This document shows positions 26,034-34,064 of a DNA stretch of 64,000 bases, in pieces. Below the pieces are notes generated by a model. That model had not been told where the DNA came from and searched no databases. It worked only from the letters and a program-made list of their open reading frames with translations. A program made the translations under genes and the position numbers. Position 1 is the stretch's first letter. Every line of letters starts with the position of its first letter. This stretch comes from an uncultured Dermabacteraceae bacterium (GTDB lineage Bacteria; Actinomycetota; Actinomycetes; Actinomycetales; Dermabacteraceae), in contig CALTZZ010000001.1 in assembly GCA_943913905.1 (NCBI GenBank), positions 30,105 to 94,104 on the forward strand. The letters are read 5' to 3'.

Positions 26034-26977
26034 TACTTTCCGAGTGCCTCCGCAACCGCGTCAACATTGTGGTTGAAGGCGCCCAGGTAGGTGTCGGTGC
26101 CTTTTTCTGCGCCAAGAGAGTCGGCGAACAGTTCAGCATCAGAAACCTTGACCTCCCACCCCTTCGAGCGCACTGCTTCCTGGAGGCTCGTGATGGCCTG
26201 CGGGTTTGCTTGGTTATCGAGGAAGATCACCGGAACCTTGTGGGTTGCAATCGTGGTGGCGAGCTCGTCGATTTCCTTCGCGGAGCGCTTCGCTTCGGTA
26301 GAGACGAAATCGGTGGCGTGCACTTCAAGGTTGAAGCGCTTGCCGAAGTAGTTGAAGGCGTCGTGCCCGGTCACGAGCATGCGCGGCTTTGGGATGCCCG
26401 AGAGTTTCGCATCGGCGTCGTCGGCCGCTTTCGCGATCTTTTCCTTGTACGCCTTCGCGTTGGCGCGGTACGTGGCAGCGTTGTCTGGGTCGATTTCAGC
26501 GAGCTTGTCTGCCACCGAGTCCACGGCCTTCATCCACGCTTCGGGGCTGTTCCAGATGTGCGGGTCGTGCAGCGCATTGCCCTCGTCATCTTTTTCGGGC
26601 CACGGCAGCAGGAGGTTTTCGGGGAGCTGGTCGCCGACGGCAACCTGACGTTTCCCGAAGCTGCTCAACTGGTCAACCATCTGCGCTTCGAGGTGCAGGC
26701 CATTCCACAGCACCACGTCTGCACTGCGCATCTTTTCGATGTCTTTCGTGGAGGGCTGGTACGTGTGCGGGTCTCCCCCGGGACCCACCATCGTGGTGAC
26801 GTCAGCATCAGGCGCAATGTTGGCGACGGCATCTGCGAGGTAGCCGGTCGTGGCGTACACCGTCAGGTGATCGTCCTTCTTCTGGCTTGCGCTTGGCCCG
26901 GCGGAGCAGCCGGTGAGCACGAGTGCGGCCGCTGCCATCGCGGTCACGCTCGCTTTGATTGTGGATCGCACGTTCAT
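26033..26977 (-). CDS. metal-binding lipoprotein of ABC importer (ZnuA/MntC/SitA family)
   Basis: 314 residues from ATG 26977 (GAGAGG 8-13 bp upstream). Lipoprotein signal with VLTGCSAGP. Cluster A-I solute-binding fold with metal ligands in GGDPHTYQPS (His), LHDPHIWNSP (His), STEAKRSAKE (Glu) and ELFADSLG (Asp). A His-His-Glu-Asp set is the manganese/iron pattern (PsaA, MntC), while zinc proteins normally have a third His and a His-rich loop, which is absent here. First gene of the importer operon, divergent from nrdF, with a DtxR-family box upstream. Confidence 0.9.
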   Translation of the reverse strand: MNVRSTIKASVTAMAAAALVLTGCSAGPSASQKKDDHLTVYATTGYLADAVANIAPDADVTTMVGPGGDPHTYQPSTKDIEKMRSADVVLWNGLHLEAQMVDQLSSFGKRQVAVGDQLPENLLLPWPEKDDEGNALHDPHIWNSPEAWMKAVDSVADKLAEIDPDNAATYRANAKAYKEKIAKAADDADAKLSGIPKPRMLVTGHDAFNYFGKRFNLEVHATDFVSTEAKRSAKEIDELATTIATHKVPVIFLDNQANPQAITSLQEAVRSKGWEVKVSDAELFADSLGAEKGTDTYLGAFNHNVDAVAEALGK

Positions 26978-27010
26978 GTGCAAGGCCTCTCTAGGTCAAT
27001 GTCATGGAGG

Positions 27011-27029
27011 TAAGGGTCCCCTAACCCCC
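27011..27029. promoter_or_regulatory. DtxR-family operator candidate upstream of metal importer
   Basis: TAAGGGTCCCCTAACCCCC matches the 19-bp DtxR/IdeR consensus TWAGGTTAGSCTWACCTWA at about 13 positions, including both inner CCTAA/TAAGG cores. It lies 34-52 bp upstream of the importer start codon, in the region shared with divergent nrdF, so the MntR-like protein at 22668 (or IdeR) could control one or both. Confidence 0.55.
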
Positions 27030-27052
27030 ATCCCATATTCGCAGTGCCATCA

Positions 27053-27070
27053 TGTTCGGTCAAGCGAACA
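27053..27070. promoter_or_regulatory. inverted repeat in importer/nrdF intergenic region
   Basis: TGTTCG-GTCAAG-CGAACA, perfect 6-bp arms with a 6-bp spacer. It is not an NrdR box. The half-site recurs close by (GTTCGGTGCG near 27177, GTTCAG near 27075). A candidate operator for an unknown regulator. Confidence 0.4.
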
Positions 27071-27304
27071 TTGACGTTCAGCATACACCCGGACCTAGGA
27101 CCCGGTAACTCAGCCACTCACAAGGGATCAGCGCCACACAGGGTCGAGCTATTGAAAAATTTAGGTTCAGCACAAAGTTCGGTGCGTCGAACTTTTAAGT
27201 TTCTTAATACCTCAAAAGCGTTCGAGTTCCTGATACAACAGAACCTCAACGCCGTCGGCCCCGCCCCATCACCACGGGCGCCACTCGAGACATCAAGGAA
27301 CCCC

Positions 27305-28321
27305 ATGCCCCAACACCCAGACCTCACGCACATCTCCGTTACCCCACCGAGCTACCGCCACGACCCAGCTGCGCAGCTACGACCGATCAACTGGAACCGC
27401 GTGGGCGACCCCAAGGACCTCGAGGTGTGGAACCGCCTCACCGCAAACTTCTGGCTCCCCGAAAAGGTTCCGCTCTCCAACGATCTTCAAGCGTGGCAGC
27501 GCCTTGCGCCGCACGAACAAACACTCACGATGCGCGTGTTCACCGGTCTCACGATGCTCGACACCGTCCAGGCGACGGTGGGTGAAATCTGCCAGATCCA
27601 AGACGCTCGCACCGAGCACGAAGAGGCGGTATACACAAATATTGCGTTCATGCAGTCGGTCCATGCCCGCTCGTATTCCTCCGTGTTCTCCACCCTCACG
27701 AGCACACCCGAGATCGATTCGGCATACCGCTGGGCCGTGAACAACGACCTACTGCAGGAGCGCGCGAAGGCGGTGCTGCAGCACTATTACGGCGACGATC
27801 CGCTCAAGCGGAAAGTGTCGTCCACACTGCTGTCTTCCCTCCTGCTGTACGCGGGGTTCTACCTCCCGCTGCATTTCTCCGTGCGGGCCACGCTCACGAA
27901 TACTGCCGACATGATCCGGCTGATCCTGCGAGACAAAGCCGTGCACGGCTACTACTCCGGCTACAAGTACCAGCGGGGACTCGAGGCGCGCGATGCCGCG
28001 ACTCGCGACCACATGCACAAGTTCACGTTTGACCTGCTTGAACGCCTCTATGAGCTGGAGCTCGCATATTCGGGCGAACTCTACGAACCGTTGGGGCTCA
28101 TGGATGATGTGGCCGCGTTCGTGCGTTACAACGCGAACAAGGCCCTCATGAATCTTGGCTACCCGGCACGATTCTCCGCTCGCGACACTGAGGTGCGGCC
28201 CGAGATCCTCGCGGCCCTTGCACCTGGGGCGGATGAGAACCACGACTTCTTCTCCGGTTCCGGTTCGTCTTACACGATTGGGAAGGCGGAGCTGACGGCG
28301 GATTCGGATTGGAACTTCTAG
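27305..28321 (+). CDS. nrdF: class Ie (metal-free, QSK-type) ribonucleotide reductase small subunit
   Basis: 338 residues from ATG 27305, Shine-Dalgarno AAGGA. The sequence is NrdF throughout (INWNRVGDPKDLEVWNRL; FTGLTMLD; C-terminal DSDWNF that docks into NrdE). The class Ib metal ligands are Asp67, Glu98, His101, Glu158, Glu192, His195 (Salmonella numbering). Here the equivalents are Asp86, Gln117, His120, Ser177, Lys211 and His214, with identical spacings of 31, 60 and 34. The radical tyrosine is present as Tyr124. Glu-to-Gln/Ser/Lys is the published QSK signature of class Ie, which carries no metal and uses a DOPA radical made with NrdI. nrdE and nrdI are not in the window, so this is an orphan R2. 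It diverges from a manganese/iron importer. Confidence 0.93.
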   Translation: MPQHPDLTHISVTPPSYRHDPAAQLRPINWNRVGDPKDLEVWNRLTANFWLPEKVPLSNDLQAWQRLAPHEQTLTMRVFTGLTMLDTVQATVGEICQIQDARTEHEEAVYTNIAFMQSVHARSYSSVFSTLTSTPEIDSAYRWAVNNDLLQERAKAVLQHYYGDDPLKRKVSSTLLSSLLLYAGFYLPLHFSVRATLTNTADMIRLILRDKAVHGYYSGYKYQRGLEARDAATRDHMHKFTFDLLERLYELELAYSGELYEPLGLMDDVAAFVRYNANKALMNLGYPARFSARDTEVRPEILAALAPGADENHDFFSGSGSSYTIGKAELTADSDWNF

Positions 28322-28358
28322 TCACAGACGCACTCCTTGTTTCCGTTCAGTAGCGCAT

Positions 28359-29489
28359 ATGCTGCCCGGCATGAAACTCCGCACACCATCGGCCGCACGC
28401 GCGTCGGTCACGAAGCTCCGCCCCTCACCGACTGCTCGCGCCTCACTTGGCGCGAAGGCAGGCGTGGCTGCTGCGGTCCTGCTCCGCACGGTCCCGAACA
28501 CGCTCCTGCGGGCCGTCTCCCGGCTTCGTAACGCCGATGGGCACATGATTGACCCCGACGTGGGCGCTTCGCTCGCTGCACTCACGGTCGCGGCGAAAGA
28601 CTTCGTAGGCCTGCCGCTCGATGAGGGACGCGCGCTGATCGACGACGAAGGCACCTTGGCGGCTGGAGTGCCCGTGCCAGTGGGGAGCGTACGCGAACTC
28701 ACTCTCTCCACGGGGATGCGTGCGCGGGTTTACCGCCCTGATCAGGGCGACGGCGTCGGCCGCCTACCGCCGCTTCCCACCCTCGTGTACCTCCACGGCG
28801 GCGGATGGGTGCTGGGGTCGTTGGATTCTCACGATGCGACGGCGCGGTTTTTCGCGAACCGCGGAGGCGTGTGCGTGGTGGCGCTCGACTACCCGCTCGC
28901 GCCGGAGAACCCGTTCCCGGCCGGGCTAGATGCGATCGTGGACGCGTACCGCGCGATCGCGAACGGCGAGATTGAGGGCGTGGACACGACGCGGGTCGCG
29001 CTCGGTGGTGATTCCGCGGGTGGCAACCTCACGGTCGCTACATGCATGACGCTCGCGGAGCTGGGCGAACCGTTGCCGGTGATGCAGGTGCTCCTCGTGC
29101 CCGTCACTAACGTGGCGCACAAGAACACGGCGTCGTACTCCGAGTTCGCGAGCGGCTTCTTCCTCACGCGTGCCCAAATGGACTGGTATTCGGAGCACTA
29201 CCTGCAGGGCCACGACCCGGCGGACCCGCTGGTGTCTCCGCTGCTCGCGTCCGATGATGCGCTCCGCGAGCTACCGCCCACGTGGGTCACGGTCGCCGGG
29301 TTCGATCCTCTGCGAGACGAGGGTGAAGCATTTGCCCGCCGTCTCGATTCTCTCGGGGTTCCCGTGACCCTGCGAAGGGTTCCCGGCATGGCGCACCCCG
29401 TGGCTAACAGTGTATACGTGTGGAAGAACGCCGAGCGGGCGCTCGACGAAATCGCCGGGGCACTGAGGTTCGCGCTGCGGGTGGTGTGA
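28359..29489 (+). CDS. alpha/beta hydrolase, hormone-sensitive lipase family esterase
   Basis: 376 residues from ATG 28359 (ATG 28371 also possible). The N-terminal 50 residues are Arg/Ala-rich, then a cap region. Catalytic parts: oxyanion motif HGGGWVLGS, nucleophile elbow GGDSAGGNL, Asp in GFDPLRDEG and His in GMAHPV, all in the order of HSL-type esterases. It hydrolyses esters of short or medium acyl chains; the natural substrate is unknown. It lies 37 bp after nrdF on the same strand, but there is no functional reason to link them. Confidence 0.9.
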   Translation: MLPGMKLRTPSAARASVTKLRPSPTARASLGAKAGVAAAVLLRTVPNTLLRAVSRLRNADGHMIDPDVGASLAALTVAAKDFVGLPLDEGRALIDDEGTLAAGVPVPVGSVRELTLSTGMRARVYRPDQGDGVGRLPPLPTLVYLHGGGWVLGSLDSHDATARFFANRGGVCVVALDYPLAPENPFPAGLDAIVDAYRAIANGEIEGVDTTRVALGGDSAGGNLTVATCMTLAELGEPLPVMQVLLVPVTNVAHKNTASYSEFASGFFLTRAQMDWYSEHYLQGHDPADPLVSPLLASDDALRELPPTWVTVAGFDPLRDEGEAFARRLDSLGVPVTLRRVPGMAHPVANSVYVWKNAERALDEIAGALRFALRVV

Positions 29490-29500
29490 AGGCGTCGGTT

Positions 29501-30139
29501 CTACAGGTCCTGCTTGCGGTAGATCCGCAACGTGACCAGGTAGGAAACGATCCAGAGCAGCAGCACCGCACCAACGAGGAACGCCGACGCCGCCATCGGA
29601 TGCTGAGCTGCGTCGCTCAGTAGATCCACCAGCATGCTCTCTTCGTGCGGGATCGCTTTCACCGCAGCCACGCCGACAGCGACCAGACCAAAGCTCACAA
29701 AAACCAGCGATTGCTGCCCGAACCTGGTGATCGTGGGGATGGCGACCGCGGTCACGACGGCGACTGCCGCGGTCGCCGCAACGGCGGTCGACACCGCTCC
29801 AACCTGGTCGTCGCCGACCAGCACGGCGAACAAAGCCGATACGAATGCTGCTCCAACGAAGGCAATCCCGCCAACGAGGTAGTGACACAGGACCACAGTG
29901 GTGCGCGTGGTGGGGAGTTGACCATAGAGCCGGTTGAGACCGTAGGTGCGGTCTGCAACGAACGGGCCCGTGGAGCATAGAAGTCCGATCATCCCCAGGA
30001 CCGAGACGGCCATGTGCACGCCTTGCTCGTGGCCACCAATAAAGAGGAACACGACTGCTAACCCGGCAAGGCCGAAAATGATCCTCGGGTTCCACACCTG
30101 GGCGGCGTCGAGCCTGAGCTGGGCCTGAAGATTATGCAT
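29501..30139 (-). CDS. ABC-2 type permease of YtrA-controlled transporter
   Basis: 212 residues from ATG 30139 with GAAAGGAAAA upstream. Six hydrophobic helices without soluble domains, typical of ABC-2 permeases of the Ytr/BcrB type. The Met start overlaps the ATPase frame by 8 bp. It is the last gene of a GntR-ATPase-permease operon, which in Gram-positive bacteria responds to cell-wall antibiotics or peptide stress. If the interrupted ATPase is not rescued, the permease has no energy source. Confidence 0.8.
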   Translation of the reverse strand: MHNLQAQLRLDAAQVWNPRIIFGLAGLAVVFLFIGGHEQGVHMAVSVLGMIGLLCSTGPFVADRTYGLNRLYGQLPTTRTTVVLCHYLVGGIAFVGAAFVSALFAVLVGDDQVGAVSTAVAATAAVAVVTAVAIPTITRFGQQSLVFVSFGLVAVGVAAVKAIPHEESMLVDLLSDAAQHPMAASAFLVGAVLLLWIVSYLVTLRIYRKQDL

Positions 30140-30977
30140 GACGGTTTTCCTTTCCCAGACGCACCACGATGTCATCGAGTGCGGGTACCTCAGTGTGGAG
30201 ATCGGACGCTAAATCGCTCATGCCGGCCACTGGGACCAAAGCGTCCCAGCCGGTCCCATGCCTGCGCAGTCCATGCGCGACAGCACGGATATCGACTGTG
30301 AGGTCCGACGGTCCCCCGGCCACCATTCGATAGGTGTCACGGAGGTCGTCGGCGGCATCGGAGGCGATAACGCGACCTCTATCCATAACGGTGATGTAAT
30401 CGGCCAAGCGCTCAAGGTCGCTGGTGATGTGTGTAGAGAACAAGATTGTGTGGTCTTCGTCGGTCATGAAGTCGGCGAGGATTTCGAGCATCTCTTCCCT
30501 GGAAACGGGGTCAAGGCCGGAGCTGGGTTCATCGAGGATCAGCAGTTCAGCCCCATGGCTGAGTGCGGCTGCTAGCTGCAGCTTCATTCCCATGCCCCGG
30601 GACAGGTCCTTGACCTTGCGATCGGCTGGCACGCTTCAACCCTCGGTGAGGGAGCGAAACCTCTCCGCGTCCCATTGCGGGTAGTAGCCGGCAAGCAGCC
30701 GTCCGGTCCGGGCCACGGTCCACGTGGGGTTGTATGCGGAGCTGTCCATGACAACACCCATGCGGCTCTTGTCGATGAGGTGAACGCCGCCGCTGTCAGG
30801 ACGAACGAGCCCCAACGCGGTCTTGATCGTGGTCGTCTTCCCCGACCCGTTTGCTCCGACTAGACCCATCACGCATCCGCGTGGAACCTCGAGGGAGACC
30901 GACAGAGAAAACCCGGGAAACTGCTTGGTGATGCCTTCGAGTCGCAGCGGACTTTCTGTGAGCGTGTGTTGGTTCAT
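30132..30977 (-). pseudogene. ABC transporter ATPase interrupted by an in-frame TGA
   Basis: One continuous frame of about 281 codons from ATG 30977 is cut by TGA at 30636-30638, after SLTEG and before SVPADRKVKDLSRGM. Before the stop: Walker A GANGSGKTTT. After it: signature LSRGMGMKL, Walker B LLILDEPSSGLD, H-loop STHITSDL. Neither half is a working ATPase alone. A GTG at 30632 could in theory restart the second half. A CGA-to-TGA or TGG-to-TGA change, or a sequence error, would explain it. Flanking genes overlap it on both sides (ATGA with the regulator), so the operon order is intact. Confidence 0.85.
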
Positions 30978-31357
30978 GTTTCCTCCGGAGCATCCAAGAT
31001 GGTGTCGAGCATGGTGTGGAGTTCAGCGCGTGCCACGCTCGCGAGTCGTGCCGACGCTGCCGCGCTCTCGAGGTCACCCTCGATCTCGCGCAGTAACTGC
31101 TCCCGGACCAGGTCAGAGTCCCGAGGAAGCACGTAGTAGCCCTTGCCGGGCACGTTAGCGACGAACCCGTCGGTGACGAGTTCTTGGTAGGCACGCTTAG
31201 TGGTGATGACACTGACGCGGAGATCCCGGGCAAGCACACGGATCGAAGGCAACGCCTCCCCCGTTACAACCTCACCCGAAAGGATTGCTGTTTTGATCTG
31301 CGCAGCAATCTGTTCGTAGATAGGCGCACCGGCGGTGTTAGAAATGATGACCCGCAC
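30974..31357 (-). CDS. GntR family regulator, YtrA subfamily
   Basis: 127 residues from GTG 31357, 5 bp after AAAGGAG. The N-terminal winged helix-turn-helix contains the GntR signature (GAPIYEQIAAQIKTAILSG and LPSIRVLARDLRVSVITTKRAY). The short C-terminal helical tail of about 50 residues is characteristic of YtrA-type members, which lack a large effector domain and repress the ABC genes that follow. It overlaps the ATPase start by 4 bp. Autoregulation is expected from the family. Confidence 0.9.
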   Translation of the reverse strand: MRVIISNTAGAPIYEQIAAQIKTAILSGEVVTGEALPSIRVLARDLRVSVITTKRAYQELVTDGFVANVPGKGYYVLPRDSDLVREQLLREIEGDLESAAASARLASVARAELHTMLDTILDAPEET

Positions 31358-31372
31358 CCCCACTCCTTTCTG

Positions 31373-31401
31373 CCTATACACAGCATATACAGTATGCACA
31401 A
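31373..31401 (-). promoter_or_regulatory. promoter of ytrA-like operon
   Basis: Reading on the minus strand: TTGTGC (-35), 17-bp spacer, TATAGG (-10), ending 15 bp before the regulator start. The spacer carries a repeated TATACA/TGTATA element (TATACAGTATG and TATACACAGCA on the plus strand) that could be the YtrA operator. Confidence 0.55.
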
Positions 31402-31414
31402 CGGTGCGCAACAT

Positions 31415-32060
31415 TCACAGAGCTATACCCCCACGCCTCGACGCTCGCGTGGTAGACCACCCAGCACGCGCGGAAACAAGGTTCTGGTCGACACTACTGA
31501 CACACAAGTAGTCGATTCGCTAACCTCGCCAGACTGCCACCCCCTTATCGCTGCCCACTCAAAGCAGAACCTCCATGAAACACGTGCACAAATAGGCTGG
31601 AACGAAACCCGTTGAGACAACCGTGGACACACTGGCAGACATCTCTCAAAAGACGCACCCACAGCGACGGCACACCAGCCCACACCTCCAGTAATCGCCA
31701 GATACTGGAGCTAAGCAGGCCTACTCGCAGGCAAAAAGACACCCCTGCACCATCAAAACTCAAATACGCCAGAAATAAAGAAAGAAGCGCAGCACCGCAC
31801 AATCATCACAAGCAAGCACTTCATTCACTCACATTCAACTACCCACCCGTCTGTTGCAATTTCAATAAACACCTTTGAAAAATAAATTGAAATTACAACT
31901 GAACTAAAACCGTTAAACTAAGGCCCAAGGGGAGGCATCATTACACGTAGGCAAGGTCGCCCTTTGGCGGAGAGTAGGCGTAAACAATTCTCCACTTAGC
32001 AACAGATACGCCCACTTCATTCCAATTAGATAAAGTCTCTTCTGTAACAAGATTGTTATT
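31415..32060. other. AT-rich gene-free stretch
   Basis: About 650 bp without a convincing gene: the short open frames have no ribosome sites and no protein-like composition. The base composition drops clearly below that of the flanks (for example 31858-31920 is mostly A and T). It marks the left edge of a compositionally distinct patch up to about 34.2 kb, probably acquired. Confidence 0.6.
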
Positions 32061-32780
32061 ATGAACAAGACAAGGCAGACGCGAAAGCTCGCGTTATCCG
32101 TACTCTCTTTCATGGCAGCATTGACCATGTGTATCACACCTAGTTTGGCTACAACCCCTTCTAGCAACACTTCTGGTAAAAGTGATGCTGCACTCATCGA
32201 GCACATGGATAACAACGGGGTGCTGCCAAAAGACAAGCAAGCTGGCCTAGTCGCCAAAGTGAAGGCAGGAACCCCCCTCGAGGCCAACACCGCGACGTCG
32301 AAACCGATAAAGAAAAACACGTCAATCGAAGATGGGTTCACAGTGACCCGCGAAGAGTTCTCTGATGGTTCCTTCCTTGAAACAGCTGTCGAATTAGACG
32401 AACCCTCGCCTGCTCCCGGCGGTGTGTCTACACGTGCAATCAAAGGATGCAGTTCTCGAGGCGGCACCGGGTACCGTGCAATGTCCAATTGCCTTGTCTA
32501 CGCGAACGGCACCACCTATTCCGTGAACTTCCGAGCTAGCTGGGTATACCAGCAAAACGGCACCGGCCGGATTTCTAAGGTGTGGGACCCAAGCGTCCAG
32601 GTCTACCTCGGGACTTTCTCTAACACATCTCTCAAAATCACACGTAAGACCTCAACTAGCTCTTCTCCAGCACAAGCTCGCCTCCAGTGGAGGTACACTG
32701 CAATGGGCAACGCCGCCCAAGGGGACGCGGCCCTATATCTCAATGTAACTGATCGAAAGGCTTCAACTTCAGTGAACTAG
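32061..32780 (+). CDS. secreted protein of unknown function
   Basis: 239 residues with a Sec signal peptide (basic MNKTRQTRKL, hydrophobic core, cleavage near SLATTP, about residue 31). The mature protein has a charged N-terminal half (a helix-like segment with KPIKKNTSIEDGF) and a Ser/Thr/Gly-rich C-terminal domain of about 110 residues with two Cys (KGCSSRGG and MSNCLVYANG) suggestive of a disulfide-stabilised beta sandwich. Codon use is poorer in G/C than neighbours. No family recognised. A short membrane protein follows 46 bp later. The pair could be a secreted toxin/bacteriocin-like factor and partner, but this is speculation. Confidence 0.7.
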   Translation: MNKTRQTRKLALSVLSFMAALTMCITPSLATTPSSNTSGKSDAALIEHMDNNGVLPKDKQAGLVAKVKAGTPLEANTATSKPIKKNTSIEDGFTVTREEFSDGSFLETAVELDEPSPAPGGVSTRAIKGCSSRGGTGYRAMSNCLVYANGTTYSVNFRASWVYQQNGTGRISKVWDPSVQVYLGTFSNTSLKITRKTSTSSSPAQARLQWRYTAMGNAAQGDAALYLNVTDRKASTSVN

Positions 32781-32826
32781 CTGGACACAGCGAAGTTGAT
32801 ACGAAACAAAAGGAACTAGAACAATC

Positions 32827-33018
32827 ATGAGTGGCGCTTCCCCGATGGGAATAATCCTTGCCAACATTCTCGTCAATGGCGCAGCAGGAATACTACCAAC
32901 GATTGCGATCCTCATCGTTGGAGTTCTAATTCTGCGACGCCTTCCTAAATCCCCTCGACCGCAAGATAGGGCGAAGGAACCAAGCACCACCCGCACAGAA
33001 CACAGCGAGGATCGTTAG
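32827..33018 (+). CDS. small single-pass membrane protein
   Basis: 63 residues from ATG 32827 with AAAAGGAA 9-16 bp upstream. One or two hydrophobic helices (about residues 5-35, ILPTIAILIVGVLILRR) and a basic, Pro/Ser-rich cytoplasmic tail. It follows the secreted protein on the same strand and precedes a strong hairpin, so the two form an operon. Size and topology resemble immunity proteins or holin-like peptides; no family recognised. Confidence 0.65.
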   Translation: MSGASPMGIILANILVNGAAGILPTIAILIVGVLILRRLPKSPRPQDRAKEPSTTRTEHSEDR

Positions 33019-33055
33019 AGAGCTACACAGCAAACTACTACTCCTCTGCATAAAA

Positions 33056-33098
33056 GATGCACTAGTTCAGAGGGCATTTTCCCTCGAACTAGTGCATC
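33056..33098 (+). terminator. long hairpin ending the secreted/membrane protein pair
   Basis: GATGCACTAGTTC ... GAACTAGTGCATC, a perfect 13-bp outer stem, plus an inner GAGGG/CCCTC stem with a single bulged A and a CATTTT loop. It is very stable but lacks a T tract, so it may end transcription in both directions with the help of Rho. Confidence 0.65.
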
Positions 33099-33157
33099 GC
33101 TCTGCTCAAAACATTTCGCCGCCTAGTAGGACAAGTCTGACCCCTTATTGCAGGAGG

Positions 33158-33922
33158 TCATAGCGCTCCCAGACGATTCGGGTGCCGTTGCGTTGGGGGC
33201 TCTTCCGAGGGTGGCGTGACTTGATAGCCGAGCTCATGCAGGCTATCAGCGGCAGCGCCGGGCGCGTCTCGAACTGCGGCTCTAGTCTGAGTTAGCCTCC
33301 ATTTAATTCGAGCTTCTTTGAGGACTTCAAGGGCATCATCTCTGCGGTTGATCCCGAACTCATCGATTAACATTTCTATCAGGTCTTCGAGCGCGGGCCT
33401 GAACCTGTGTCCCCCGAGGGGGAAATGCAGGTTTTGAAGGGTTGGCACCGGACTCTCACTCACACCTATCCGCCCTGGACGCTTCGATGTTCGGCCCGCT
33501 CGTACCATTGCATACGTCATTGAGTCACGGTGGGCATACAAATGCATTTGAGCTGCGGGAACGTTCTTAGGCTGGCGTTTGTACTCAACCCTAAAGAGCG
33601 GGTTCCGTTGATCTAAGCAACGAACTTCGAAATTCGAGCCTTCAATGGCGAGAAACTTCGTCTCGAGATCCCAGGTGCACAAGAAATTAGCTTCAAGCCT
33701 GAGCAACACTTCGGCGTTACAGGTGAGCGGAACCCCACCCTTGTCGCCTTGCCGAACCACCACGCGATCGTTCACGACTTTTGCATTGAAAGGAGCGCAC
33801 TTAGGCGACACCGGCCGCACAGTAGGTGTTAGGTGCTCGGCAAATGTTTTCGTCTCGACGCGAAGGGAGGTAAGACTGTCAGTCTCGCCTAAGGAGAAAT
33901 TCGAGGTCTCGGAGTTCTTCAT
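33158..33922 (-). CDS. hypothetical protein, second gene of a toxin-antitoxin-like pair
   Basis: 254 residues from ATG 33922 (GAGAGGA 11-17 bp upstream), overlapping the 3' end of the preceding small gene by 44 bp in another frame. Basic and soluble. Conserved-looking parts: EYKRQPKNVPAAQMHLYAHR near the middle and LHFPLGGHRFRPALEDLIEM toward the C-terminus, which I associate with a recurrent actinobacterial family found behind a 60-residue helical protein. Its function is unknown; the long overlap with a small acidic partner suggests a toxin-antitoxin-like unit (inference). Confidence 0.65.
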   Translation of the reverse strand: MKNSETSNFSLGETDSLTSLRVETKTFAEHLTPTVRPVSPKCAPFNAKVVNDRVVVRQGDKGGVPLTCNAEVLLRLEANFLCTWDLETKFLAIEGSNFEVRCLDQRNPLFRVEYKRQPKNVPAAQMHLYAHRDSMTYAMVRAGRTSKRPGRIGVSESPVPTLQNLHFPLGGHRFRPALEDLIEMLIDEFGINRRDDALEVLKEARIKWRLTQTRAAVRDAPGAAADSLHELGYQVTPPSEEPPTQRHPNRLGAL

Positions 33923-34064
33923 AGCGCACAGCGTCCTCTCCATCGAGGTCGTAGCGCTCACGCTGAGCCCTAAACCTCTCAAGATCTCCGATCTGGCGTA
34001 CGAGCCTGTCGTAGCGTTCCTGCGCCTGTTCAGCAGTGAGGACCTCAACCAAAGTGGTCGCCAT
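33879..34064 (-). CDS. small helical protein, first gene of the pair
   Basis: 61 residues from ATG 34064, chosen over an upstream in-frame ATG because GAGAGGGGG precedes it by 6 bp. It is almost entirely alpha-helical and charged (YDRLVRQIGDLERFR, then YEELRDLEFLLRRD), like an antitoxin or coiled-coil adaptor. Its 3' end overlaps the start of the larger downstream gene, implying coupled translation. Confidence 0.65.
   Translation of the reverse strand: MATTLVEVLTAEQAQERYDRLVRQIGDLERFRAQRERYDLDGEDAVRYEELRDLEFLLRRD

Noticed and set aside
27305..28321. Assignment as ordinary class Ib manganese NrdF
   Set aside because: Three of four metal carboxylates are replaced at exactly the aligned positions, which is incompatible with a dinuclear metal site.
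30636..30638. Selenocysteine or programmed readthrough at the ABC ATPase TGA
   Set aside because: ATPases of this type have no selenocysteine at this position, no obvious SECIS-like hairpin follows, and no sel genes are in the window. A nonsense mutation or sequence error is simpler.
31612..31878. 88-codon open frame in the AT-rich stretch
   Set aside because: No ribosome site, polar random-like composition; treated as non-coding.
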